From: Verrucomicrobiota bacterium
GTDB taxonomy: Bacteria; Verrucomicrobiota; Verrucomicrobiia; Opitutales; UBA953
DNA length: 6,823 bases
Assembly (NCBI GenBank): GCA_009924535.1
Contig: RFRI01000073.1
Coordinates: 1-6,823 of the forward strand
Reading direction: 5' to 3'
In this document: positions 1 to 6,475 of the stretch, piece after piece
Layout of the letters: every line of letters begins with the position of its first letter
Numbering within the stretch: the stretch's first letter is position 1
Program-made: the position numbers and the translations under genes
The notes under the pieces: model-generated
Seen by the model: only the letters and a program-made list of their open reading frames with translations
Told to the model about the DNA's origin: nothing
The model's database searches: none

Positions 1-909
1 CTCAACCAGCGCTTCCGCAAGATCGAGAAGGACCAGGTCTTCCAGGAGTACAAGGACAAGGTCGGCGACATCGTCACCGGCACCGTCCGCCGCACCGAGC
101 GGGGCAACGTGATCGTCGAGCTCGGCACCGCCGAGGCCGTCCTCACGCACAAGGAGCGCTGCCATGGCGACGAGTTCCGCACCGGCGACCGCATCCGCTG
201 CCTGCTGCTCGAGATCCGCGAGGACCCGCAGCGCGGCCGCGAGTTCGTGCTCTCCCGCGCCAACGACGGCTTCGTCCGCCGCCTGCTCGAGCTGGAGGTC
301 GCCGAGATCGCCGACAAGACCGTCACCATCGCCAAGATGGCCCGCGACCCGGGCTACCGCACCAAGATCGCCGTCGACTCGAGCGACCCCAAGGTCGACC
401 CCGTCGGCGCCTGCGTCGGCGCCCGTGGCGCCCGCGTGCGCAACATCGTCAAGGAACTCGGCGGCGAGAAGATCGACATCATCCGCTACCATGCCGAGCC
501 GCTCAAGCTGCTCGAAGAAGCCATCCGCCCGGCCAAGCCGCGCAACGTCCGCATCGACGAACGCACCCGCTCCATCCACTTCGAGGTGGACGAGGACGAC
601 ATGCGCATCGCCATCGGCAGCAAGGGCCGCAACGCCCGCCTGACCTCCAAGCTCATGGGCTGGGGTCTCAACATCCAGAAGGCCACGCACGCCGCCGAAA
701 GCTTCGAAGCCAAGGCCGGCGACGCCGCCGTCCGCATCGCCGAGCAGCTCAGCCTCCCGGCCGAACTCATCGCGAAGTTCGTCGGTCTGGGCATCTCCAG
801 CGTCGAAGCCCTCGAAGGCGCGACCGTGGAAGACTTCAAGGAAAGCGGCATCCCGGCCGAAGAGGTCGAAGCCGTCCTCGCCGCCTACGCCAAGGGCCGT
901 CGTTCGTAA
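1..909 (+). CDS. nusA: Transcription termination/antitermination factor NusA, 3' part (5' end outside window)
   Basis: NusA binds RNA polymerase and nascent RNA and modulates pausing, termination and antitermination. The frame is open from base 1, so the gene enters from upstream; 302 codons are visible and the RNAP-binding N-terminal domain is missing only because the window starts here. Visible domains, numbered from base 1: S1 RNA-binding domain at about 18-87, KH1 at about 95-180 with the family signature DPVGACVGARGARV at 133-146, KH2 with IGSKGRNARL at 205-214, and a short C-terminal helix-hairpin-helix-like segment at about 240-298 (GLGISSVEALEG). The tail is short, with one such unit rather than the two acidic repeats of E. 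coli NusA. A GTG at 109 is in frame but lies inside the S1 domain and is not a start. infB begins 42 bases downstream and no terminator is visible between them, fitting the conserved nusA-infB-rbfA order. Confidence 0.97.
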   Translation, partial: LNQRFRKIEKDQVFQEYKDKVGDIVTGTVRRTERGNVIVELGTAEAVLTHKERCHGDEFRTGDRIRCLLLEIREDPQRGREFVLSRANDGFVRRLLELEVAEIADKTVTIAKMARDPGYRTKIAVDSSDPKVDPVGACVGARGARVRNIVKELGGEKIDIIRYHAEPLKLLEEAIRPAKPRNVRIDERTRSIHFEVDEDDMRIAIGSKGRNARLTSKLMGWGLNIQKATHAAESFEAKAGDAAVRIAEQLSLPAELIAKFVGLGISSVEALEGATVEDFKESGIPAEEVEAVLAAYAKGRRS

Positions 910-1317
910 TCCTTCCGCACCTCACCCTATCGCCACCCTTCGCACGCGCACATGACCGAGAAGAAGAAATCCGAAGCCAAGAAGCCCGCGGCCACGCAGC
1001 GTTTCAGCGACGTGGCCAAGGAGCTCGGCATCGAGGTCAAGGCGCTGCTCGCCCTGGTCGACCAGTTCGTGGTCGCTCGTCCCGACTACAAGGACTACGT
1101 CTACACCGAAGGGAAGAAGCCCGCGGCTTCGAGCAACTTCGGCAAGACCTACCGCGACGACTTCCTCACCTTCGCTGAAGACAAGCTACCCAAGAAGGCC
1201 GAGCCCGCCCCTGAACCGGTCGTCGAAGCCCCGAAGGCCCCTGAGCAGCCCAAGCCCTCCGCTCCGGTCGCACCCGTCGCCAAGCCCGGCACGCCGCCTC
1301 CGGTGAGCATGCCTCCC

Positions 1318-1581
1318 CGGCCGAGCATCGCCCCGACGCCGCCTCCGGCCGCACGTCCGTCCATCACCCCGGTCATCCCTCGCCCGGCGATCGCGCCGAC
1401 TCCGGCCAAGGTGGACCTGCCGCCCGTCGTCGTCAGCACGCCGCCCCCGATCCCCTCGCGCCCGGCCAACGTCCCTCCGGTCGTCCGCCCGCCCATCGCT
1501 CCCGTCGTCAACCGCCCTGCCGCCACCGGCAACCAGGCCGCTCCGGGCAGCAAAGGCGCCATCACCGTTCGCCCGCCCATC
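1318..1581 (+). repeat. Degenerate RPxI-type repeat in the IF-2 proline-rich linker
   Basis: The IF-2 linker carries five imperfect copies of a short motif R-P-[S/A/P]-I, most followed by A-P or T-P. They start at residues 123 (RPSIAPTP), 135 (RPSITP), 144 (RPAIAPTP), 179 (RPPIAP) and 207 (RPPI). Spacing is irregular (12, 9, 35 and 28 residues) and the codons differ between copies, so this is a protein-level low-complexity repeat rather than a fresh DNA tandem array. Several PPP runs occur in the same stretch. Such linkers between the N-terminal domain and the G domain are common and variable in IF-2. Confidence 0.5.
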
Positions 1582-2967
1582 GTGGTGCGCGACTTCGCGA
1601 TCGCCCTCAACCTCAAGCCCTTCCAGGTCATCGGTAACCTGATGGAACTGAACAAGGTCGTCAGCGTCTCCTCCGTCATCGAGGAAGCCGATGCCCGTAA
1701 GGTCGCCGAACGCCACGGCTACACCCTCGAGATCCGCCACCGCGGCGAAGGCGTCCAGCCCGTCAAGAAGGTCGAGAAGCCTTCCGAAGACGATCCGGCG
1801 CTCATGACCCCGCGCCCGCCCGTCGTCTGCGTGCTCGGACACGTCGACCACGGCAAGACCACCCTCCTCGACTTCTTCCGCAAGACCAACGTCGTCTCGG
1901 GCGAAGCCGGCGGCATCACGCAGCACATCGGCGCCTACTCCGTCAACTACCAGGGCGAGAAGCCTGAGTACAAGGGCAAGACCGTCACCTTCCTCGACAC
2001 CCCCGGTCACGCCGCCTTCGCCAAGATGCGCGAACGTGGCGCCTCCGTCACCGACGTCGCCGTGCTCGTCGTGGCGGCGGACGACGGCTTCATGCCGCAG
2101 ACCGAAGAGGCCCTCAAGTTCGCGCAGAAGCATGCGAGCGCCATCGTGGCCGCGATCAACAAGGTCGACGCCAAGGGCGCCAACATCGACCGCGTGAAGC
2201 AGCAGATGCAGCAGCGCAACATCACCCCGGAAGACTGGGGTGGCGAGACCATCACCAGCCCCGTGTCGGCCCTCAAAGGCACCGGCATGACGGAGCTGCT
2301 CGAATCGATCCTCCTCCAGGCCGAAGTCCTCGACCTCAAGGCCAACGCGAAGTGCCCCGCCCAGGGCGTCGTCATCGAATCCCAGATGGAGACCGGCCGC
2401 GGCCCGACCGCCACCGTCATCGTCCAGAGGGGCACGCTCAAGCCCGGCGATTCGTTCGTCTGCGGCGAGACCTGGTGCAAGGTGCGCGCGCTCATGGATG
2501 AGCGCGGTAACCGCATGCCTGCCGCCACGCCCGGCGCTCCGGCGCTCATCCTCGGCTGGGACGCCGTCCCGGCCCCCGGCACCAAGTTCAAGACCGTCAA
2601 GAACGACCGCGAAGCCCGCGAGATCGCCGAAGAAGCCGCCCTCGCCGCCCGCAAGGCCGCCGAAGCGGTGCAGCAGGCGCCGAACACCGGCGCCCGCCCT
2701 GGCATGACGGACCTCGAACGCCTCATGGCCGCCCTCGTCCAGGACAAGGAGAAGGTCCTCCGCGTCCTGCTCAAGGCCGACGTCAACGGCACGCTCGAAG
2801 CCCTCGAAGGCTGCCTCCTCGAGATCAAATCGAACAAGGTGCGCCTCGAGATCGTCGGCGGCTCCGTCGGCCCAGTCTCCCAGGGCGACGTCTCGCTCGC
2901 CGAGGCCTCCAAGGCCCTCATCGTCGCCTTCGACACCAAGCTCGAGAACGGCGTCCAGCCGCAGCTC

Positions 2968-2990
2968 AAGCGTACCGGCAGGCGCGCGTG
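2968..2990 (+). other. Junction of the internal deletion/frame change in infB
   Basis: Up to codon AAG 2968-2970 (..NGVQPQLK) the IF-2 frame starts at positions congruent to 1 mod 3; from about 2982 (ARVVRGGK) it starts at positions congruent to 0 mod 3. Lining the protein up from memory with E. coli IF-2, about 64 residues are missing: the end of domain III, the linker helix (IIYxLIDxV-type segment) and the AEVR/GCMVTEG start of C2. The net loss must be 3n+1 bases. One attractive reading is two lesions. Bases 2971-2982 in the upstream frame read RTGR, and one extra G in the GGCGCGCG run would give RTGRARVVRGGK, which aligns without gaps to the family. That implies a loss of whole codons before 2971 plus one missing base near 2982. 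A single deletion with a shifted boundary is equally possible. Confidence 0.85.
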
Positions 2991-3175
2991 GTGCGCGGCG
3001 GAAAGATCATCCACAACGGCCCGGTCGAGACCCTGCGCCGCTTCAAGGACGACGCTTCCGAGGTCAAGGCCGGCTTCGAGTGCGGCATCAAGCTCGGCGG
3101 CTACGACGAGTATCAGCCCGGCGACATCATCGAAGCCGTCGAGATGCTGCAGACGCGCCCGTCCCTCTAAGACCT

Positions 3176-3544
3176 ATGTCCCAACGTCAGCTCCGGGTCG
3201 CCGAACTGGTCCAGCGCGAAGTCTCCACCGCGCTGCGCCAGAACTGGCCCACGGAAGCCGCGCTGATCACGATCACCGTCGCGAGCGTCTCCCCCGACCT
3301 CCGCCAGTGCCGCGTGGGCTACGCCGTCTCGGGCGACGACGCCGAGCGCAAGAAGGCCCGCGCGTTCCTGAAGCGCGTGCGCACCGAGCTCCGCGCGACC
3401 GTCGGCGGCATCCTCCAGATGAAGCACGCGCCGGACATCCTCTTCACCGAGGATGACATCACCGGCGGCGTGGCGCGCGTGCAGGCCCTGCTGGATGAGA
3501 TGACCCGCAAGGACCGCGCGAACAACCCGCCCAAGGCCGACTAA
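3176..3544 (+). CDS. rbfA: 30S ribosome-binding factor RbfA
   Basis: RbfA is a small KH-fold assembly factor that binds the immature 30S subunit near the 5' end of 16S rRNA and helps its maturation, particularly in the cold. ATG 3176 gives 122 aa, close to the usual 120-135. Supporting features are the N-terminal helix with RVAELVQREVSTAL (7-20), the family core ITVASVSPDLRQCRV (33-47, matching the V-x-V-S-P-D-L pattern), a charged helix around 55-72 (KKARAFLKRVRTEL) and the APDILFTEDD segment near 91-100. The start lies 5 bases after the infB stop, so it is probably translated by coupling; no Shine-Dalgarno sequence is visible. The frame is open further upstream to 3080, but that part overlaps the end of infB and has no RbfA character. 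Position after infB is the usual context. Its stop overlaps the mcsB stop on the other strand. Confidence 0.95.
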   Translation: MSQRQLRVAELVQREVSTALRQNWPTEAALITITVASVSPDLRQCRVGYAVSGDDAERKKARAFLKRVRTELRATVGGILQMKHAPDILFTEDDITGGVARVQALLDEMTRKDRANNPPKAD

Positions 3545-4617
3545 GCGGTCGGCGGGACGACTTCCGGGAAATCCTTCAGCGCTTCGCGGACCACCGTGGC
3601 GCGACGGCGATCGCGTCCGTCGCTGTCGAGTTCCTGGCCGGCGCGAGCCTGCACGTGGGCGGGCTGACCTTCGATCATCAGGCGGTCGACCAGGTGACGG
3701 CGTTCTTCCGGCAGGCAGCCCATGTCGCAGGCGAGGCGGAGATGGGAAAGCATGTTCATCGCCTCCGAGCTCGTGAGCAGACGCGCGGAGCGCAGCACGC
3801 CGAGCGAACGGGCGAGACGGTCGGTGAACTTCTCGCCCTCCTCCTGAGCGAGCCTGCGACGGGCGTTCCACTCCTGTTCGACCACGTTCTTGATCCAGCC
3901 GCCGAGGTGCTTGAGGATCGCGTCCTCGGACAGGCCGAGCGTCTGCTGATTGGAGATCTGGAAGACGTTGCCGGCGGCCTCGGTGCCTTCGCCGAGCCAG
4001 CCGCGGACGGCGAGCCCGTCCTGGTTGAGCGCGCGGGAGACCTTGTCCATGTGACCGGCGAGGCACAACCCCGGCAGGTGCACCATCGCGGAGGCGCGCA
4101 GGCCGGTGCCGACGTTGGTGGGACAGGCGGTCAGGTAACCGAGGCGGTCCGAGAAGGCCAGCTTCAGCGAGCCGCCGAGGGCGTCGTCGAGCTGTTCGGC
4201 GATGTGCCAGGTGCCGCGGAGATGCCAGCCGGCCTTGACGACCTGGATGCGCAGATGGTCCTCCTCGTTGACCATGACGGAACAGGTCTGGTCGCGGCTG
4301 ATGACGGCCGCGCCGCTCTTGCCGGCGGCGAGTTCCTTGGAGACGAGATGGCGTTCGACGAGCACGGCGCGGTCGCGGTCACCGAGTTCGCCCATGCGCA
4401 GCACGTGGCCGCGGCGGAAATTCGGAAGGGCGTCGAGGGCTTCGACGCAACGGTCGGAGATCTCCTTGCGCTGCGGCACCTTGGCCCAGCCCGGGAAAGG
4501 CAGGCCATCGAGATTGCGGGCCAGACGGATGCGCGTGCTGAGCACGACCGCCTGTTGCGCGCCCAGGAGGTGCGTCAGTTCGTTTTCGGCGGCAAGGATG
4601 TCTTCGACGGAGGACAT
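3541..4617 (-). CDS. mcsB: Protein-arginine kinase McsB (ATP:guanido phosphotransferase family)
   Basis: McsB phosphorylates arginine side chains of proteins. In Bacillus and relatives phosphoarginine marks proteins for the ClpC-ClpP protease. The product is 358 aa, the normal length. Visible motifs: STRIRLARNLDGLPFPG (27-43), NEEDH (117-121, active-site acidic loop), GYLTACPTNVGTGLRAS (160-176) with the conserved active-site Cys 165, VRGWLGEGTEAAGNVFQISN (204-223) with the acidic GEG.E segment, and RDRRRA (335-340), matching the RDxxRA pocket by which McsB senses phosphoarginine. Nothing essential appears to be missing, so I expect an active kinase. ATG 4617 starts two bases after the mcsA stop, implying translational coupling; there is no Shine-Dalgarno sequence. 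The reversed order mcsA then mcsB on the - strand matches Bacillota operons, but ctsR and clpC are absent here. The TAG stop (3541-3543) overlaps rbfA. Confidence 0.95.
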   Translation of the reverse strand: MSSVEDILAAENELTHLLGAQQAVVLSTRIRLARNLDGLPFPGWAKVPQRKEISDRCVEALDALPNFRRGHVLRMGELGDRDRAVLVERHLVSKELAAGKSGAAVISRDQTCSVMVNEEDHLRIQVVKAGWHLRGTWHIAEQLDDALGGSLKLAFSDRLGYLTACPTNVGTGLRASAMVHLPGLCLAGHMDKVSRALNQDGLAVRGWLGEGTEAAGNVFQISNQQTLGLSEDAILKHLGGWIKNVVEQEWNARRRLAQEEGEKFTDRLARSLGVLRSARLLTSSEAMNMLSHLRLACDMGCLPEERRHLVDRLMIEGQPAHVQARAGQELDSDGRDRRRATVVREALKDFPEVVPPTA

Positions 4618-4619
4618 GA

Positions 4620-5102
4620 TCAGGAAGGCGCGAGCTGTTTCTCGAGCCCGGCGACCTCATCGCGCAGGCGCGCGGCGGATTCGTAGTCTTCGGAGGCGAT
4701 GGCCTTCTCCATCTCGAGACGGGCGGCGTCGAGGCGGCGGCGCAGCTGGCCCGTAGGCGGCGTACCGGCCGGCGTGCGGCCGACATGGGAAGCCTCATGC
4801 TGGACCTTGAGCAGCAAGCCGCCGAGGACGTCGCCGAACGTCTCCCAGCAGGAAGGGCAGCCGAGACGGCCGCGCTTGCGGAAATCGATGTCCGTGAAGC
4901 CGCACTTCGGGCAGGTGAGCGTGGGGGCCGGGGAAGCCGTCGTCAGGGCGTCGGCCAGCTGGAAGACGGCCGGATCGGTCGCCCCGCCCTTCTGGGCGCA
5001 GGCCTCGCAGAGATGCACCTTTGTGACATTGCCATGGACGACCTGGGAGAGGTGGACCGTGGCGGCCTCCTCGCAGAGCGAACACTTGATCGGCTGGGAC
5101 AT
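4620..5102 (-). CDS. mcsA: McsA-like zinc-finger protein with UVR motif, probable activator of McsB
   Basis: McsA is the zinc-binding partner that activates the arginine kinase McsB. The 160-aa product has four CxxC pairs: C7/C10, C32/C35, C64/C67 and C82/C85, in the spacing expected for two zinc sites. A linker follows, then a C-terminal UvrB/UvrC (UVR) coiled-coil motif at about 125-158 (EMEKAIASEDYESAARLRDE). This is the standard McsA layout and close to its usual size (B. subtilis McsA is about 185 aa). A weak Shine-Dalgarno sequence (GAAGG) lies a few bases upstream of ATG 5102 on the - strand. The TGA stop is two bases before the mcsB start, so the two are co-transcribed and probably coupled. 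UVR motifs also occur in UvrB, UvrC and ClpC, but the size, cysteine pairs and mcsB neighbour exclude those. No signal peptide; cytosolic. Confidence 0.92.
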   Translation of the reverse strand: MSQPIKCSLCEEAATVHLSQVVHGNVTKVHLCEACAQKGGATDPAVFQLADALTTASPAPTLTCPKCGFTDIDFRKRGRLGCPSCWETFGDVLGGLLLKVQHEASHVGRTPAGTPPTGQLRRRLDAARLEMEKAIASEDYESAARLRDEVAGLEKQLAPS

Positions 5103-5116
5103 CTGCCTTCAGAGAA

Positions 5117-5141
5117 TGGCAAGGGGGCCAATTGGCAAGGG
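5117..5141. repeat. 9-bp direct repeat TGGCAAGGG, two copies 16 bp apart
   Basis: TGGCAAGGG occurs at 5117-5125 and again at 5133-5141. The start-to-start distance of 16 bp is about one and a half helical turns. Both copies lie in the divergent region, close to the mcsA start. Such spacing could suit a dimeric regulator, but the stretch is short and G-rich and chance cannot be excluded. Confidence 0.5.
5127..5136. promoter_or_regulatory. Perfect 10-bp palindrome GCCAATTGGC, candidate operator
   Basis: GCCAATTGGC is its own reverse complement. It sits between and partly inside the two TGGCAAGGG copies, 25-34 bases upstream of the mcsA start and 64-73 bases upstream of the ketosynthase start. 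That is a plausible place for a regulator to act on mcsA-mcsB. No bound protein can be named from the sequence. Confidence 0.4.
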
Positions 5142-5186
5142 CAAGCGGGGAGCGGAGTTTGACTTCAGGACCTTCGGACGCTTGAT

Positions 5187-5192
5187 GGGAGG
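5187..5192 (+). promoter_or_regulatory. Strong Shine-Dalgarno sequence GGGAGG that fixes the ketosynthase start
   Basis: GGGAGG lies 7 bases before ATG 5200, near-ideal spacing. It falls after the competing in-frame ATGs at 5116 and 5185, which it therefore cannot serve. It is the only strong ribosome-binding site seen upstream of any start in this window. Confidence 0.8.
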
Positions 5193-5199
5193 TCGTCAG

Positions 5200-6441
5200 A
5201 TGTCCTCCAAGCCCCGCATCGTCATCACCGGACTCGGCCTCACCGCCCCTAACGGAAACTCGCTGGGAGAGTTCCGGGCCAACCTGCTCGGCGGCAAGGC
5301 CCGGATCGCCGTGATCGACGTGCGCCACATGGGCAAGCACCCTGCGGGCGTCTGCGACTTCGACGCCACCAAGTGGCAGAAGCGGAAGGAAATCCGCAAT
5401 GGCACCCGCGTCGGCTCCATCTCCATCTTCTGCGCCCGCGAGGCGCTGGGCGATTCCGGCCTCGACTGGGACAAGGTCGAAAAGTCCCGCGTCGGCGTCT
5501 ACCTTGGCATCACCGAGCACGGCAACGTCGAGACCGAGAACGAGATCCACAACATCTCCCAGTTCGGCAACGACACCAAGTACTGGACGCACCACCACAA
5601 CCCCCGCACCGTGGCGAACAACCCGGCCGGCGAGGTCACGATGAACATGGGCATCACCGGCCCGCATTACACCATCGGCGCCGCCTGCGCCGCGGGCAAC
5701 GCCGGCCTCATCCAGGCCGCCCAGATGTTGCAGCTCGGCGAGGTCGACATCGCCTTCGCCGGGGGCGTCTCGGAATCCATCCACACCTTCGGCATCTTCG
5801 CCGGCTTCAAGAACCAGGGAGCGCTCGGCGCCCACGAGGACCCGACCAAGGCCTCCCGCCCCTTCGACAAGAACCGTAACGGCATCGTCATTTCCGAAGG
5901 CGGCGCGATCTACGTCCTCGAGCGTCTCGACGACGCCCTCGCCCGCGGCGCCCGGATCATCGCCGAGATCGCCGGCTGGTGCATCAACTCCGACGCCACC
6001 GACGCCGTCCTGCCCAACCCGGAGCGCCAGACGGAGTGCGTCCGCATGGCCCTCCAGCGTGCCGGCATGAAACCGCAGGATATCCATATCGTCTCAACCC
6101 ACGCCACCGCGACGGCCTTGGGCGACATCCAGGAATGCACCGCCCTCCGGAATGTCTTCACCGACTGCCCGGACACCAAGATCAACAATACCAAGAGCTT
6201 CATCGGTCACTGCATGGGGGCGGCCGGCGCCCTTGAATTAGCGGGCAATCTACCCTCTTTTGACGATCATTGGGTGCACCCGACCATCAATATCGAGGAA
6301 TTGGACCCCGAATGCGCCATGCCGGGCCTGGTGATCAACCAGCCGATCAAGGTCGCCCGGGTGGATACCATCCTGAACAACTCGTTCGGCATGCTCGGCA
6401 TCAATTCCGCCCTCATTGTTAAGAAATATGGGGTTGCCTGA
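5200..6441 (+). CDS. 3-oxoacyl-ACP synthase, FabF-type (KAS II-like) with atypical gating loop
   Basis: This is a condensing enzyme of the thiolase fold that joins malonyl-ACP to an acyl chain held on its active-site cysteine. ATG 5200 gives 413 aa, the length of E. coli FabF, and starts directly before the first strand (RIVITGLGLTAPNG, 6-19). The catalytic set is complete: Cys163 in IGAACAAGNAGL, His301 in STHATATALGD, Lys332 in NNTKSF and His337 in FIGHCMGAAGALE. Departures from ordinary FabF are HAT instead of HGT after the first histidine, and NSFGMLGIN (394-402) where FabF has NSFGFGGTN, so the gating phenylalanine and one loop glycine are replaced. Residues 344-351 and onward are coded with several codons unusual for the window. 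The acyl carrier protein gene follows after 34 bases. I infer a specialised ketosynthase rather than the housekeeping FabF; the substrate is unknown, so no symbol is given. In-frame starts at 5116 and 5185 would add 28 or 5 residues without family character. Confidence 0.9.
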   Translation: MSSKPRIVITGLGLTAPNGNSLGEFRANLLGGKARIAVIDVRHMGKHPAGVCDFDATKWQKRKEIRNGTRVGSISIFCAREALGDSGLDWDKVEKSRVGVYLGITEHGNVETENEIHNISQFGNDTKYWTHHHNPRTVANNPAGEVTMNMGITGPHYTIGAACAAGNAGLIQAAQMLQLGEVDIAFAGGVSESIHTFGIFAGFKNQGALGAHEDPTKASRPFDKNRNGIVISEGGAIYVLERLDDALARGARIIAEIAGWCINSDATDAVLPNPERQTECVRMALQRAGMKPQDIHIVSTHATATALGDIQECTALRNVFTDCPDTKINNTKSFIGHCMGAAGALELAGNLPSFDDHWVHPTINIEELDPECAMPGLVINQPIKVARVDTILNNSFGMLGINSALIVKKYGVA

Positions 6442-6443
6442 CC

Positions 6444-6468
6444 GGGTTTGGGCGTTTGAAACAAACCC
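6444..6468 (+). repeat. Inverted repeat (7-bp stem) between ketosynthase and ACP genes
   Basis: GGGTTTG (6444-6450) and CAAACCC (6462-6468) are perfect reverse complements separated by 11 bases. The loop itself contains the near-palindrome GTTTGAAAC, which gives an alternative smaller fold. The hairpin starts three bases after the TGA of the ketosynthase and ends 7 bases before the ACP start. No T-run follows, so it is not a standard terminator. It could shape mRNA stability or ACP translation. Confidence 0.5.
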
Positions 6469-6475
6469 AGCAAAC

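Larger units (their letters stand above)
952..3170 (+). pseudogene. infB: Translation initiation factor IF-2, disrupted by an internal deletion and frame change (or assembly error)
   Basis: IF-2 is the GTPase that places initiator fMet-tRNA on the ribosome and promotes subunit joining. From ATG 952 the frame gives a small IF2_N-type domain (about 14-60), a Pro/Ala/Val-rich linker (about 80-210), a second IF2_N-like segment (about 211-262) and the G domain: G1 GHVDHGKT 296-303, G2 GGIT 320-323, G3 DTPGH 349-353, G4 NKVD 403-406, G5 SAL 439-441. Domain II (about 470-575) and most of domain III (about 598-673) follow. After codon 673 (2968-2970) the protein stops resembling IF-2. The family's C-terminal end resumes in another frame near 2982 (VVRGGKIIHNGP, LRRFKDD, ECGI, GDIIEAVEM) and stops at TAA 3168-3170. 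Read literally, the first frame runs on to 3456 with 161 spurious residues across rbfA. No Shine-Dalgarno sequence precedes ATG 952. The identity is certain; whether the break is real is not. Confidence 0.93.
5103..5199. promoter_or_regulatory. Divergent intergenic region between mcsA (-) and the ketosynthase gene (+)
   Basis: These 97 bases separate two divergent start codons, so both units should have promoters here or nearby. I find no convincing sigma-70 pair on either strand. TTGACT at 5159-5164 resembles a -35 box for the rightward gene, but a -10 box at normal spacing would fall on the ribosome-binding site and match poorly. The region does hold a perfect palindrome and a direct repeat, listed separately. 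The open frame of the ketosynthase also runs through this stretch, with possible in-frame ATGs at 5116 and 5185. Confidence 0.55.

Noticed and set aside
1186..3014. Long open frames antisense to infB on the - strand, 315 and 335 codons
   Set aside because: High-GC coding DNA leaves the opposite strand open. The translations are low-complexity, match no family I know, and oppose clearly recognisable IF-2 domains.
2971..3456. A 161-residue novel C-terminal extension of IF-2 reaching into rbfA
   Set aside because: The residues are Arg/Ser/Ala-rich and out of frame with genuine IF-2 C2 sequence at 2988-3167 and with rbfA. It is read-through after the frame change, not a new domain.
3655..4686. 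343-codon open frame on the + strand opposite mcsB
   Set aside because: Shadow of mcsB. The - strand carries every McsB motif at the right spacing, while the + strand product has none.
5159..5187. Sigma-70-like promoter TTGACT with a -10 box around 5182
   Set aside because: The -10 hexamer at 17-bp spacing (TTGATG) matches poorly and would overlap the ribosome-binding site, leaving no sensible leader.
4699..5199. N-terminal extension of the ketosynthase from an open frame starting in the mcsA region, or from ATG 5116 or 5185
   Set aside because: The extension has no KAS character and runs antisense to mcsA. The strong GGGAGG at 5187-5192 and the normal 413-aa length favour ATG 5200.
4795..6087. 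430-codon open frame on the - strand across mcsA, the intergenic region and the ketosynthase
   Set aside because: It opposes the ketosynthase catalytic region, overlaps mcsA in another frame, and has a compositionally biased D/G/V/A-rich translation typical of a shadow frame.
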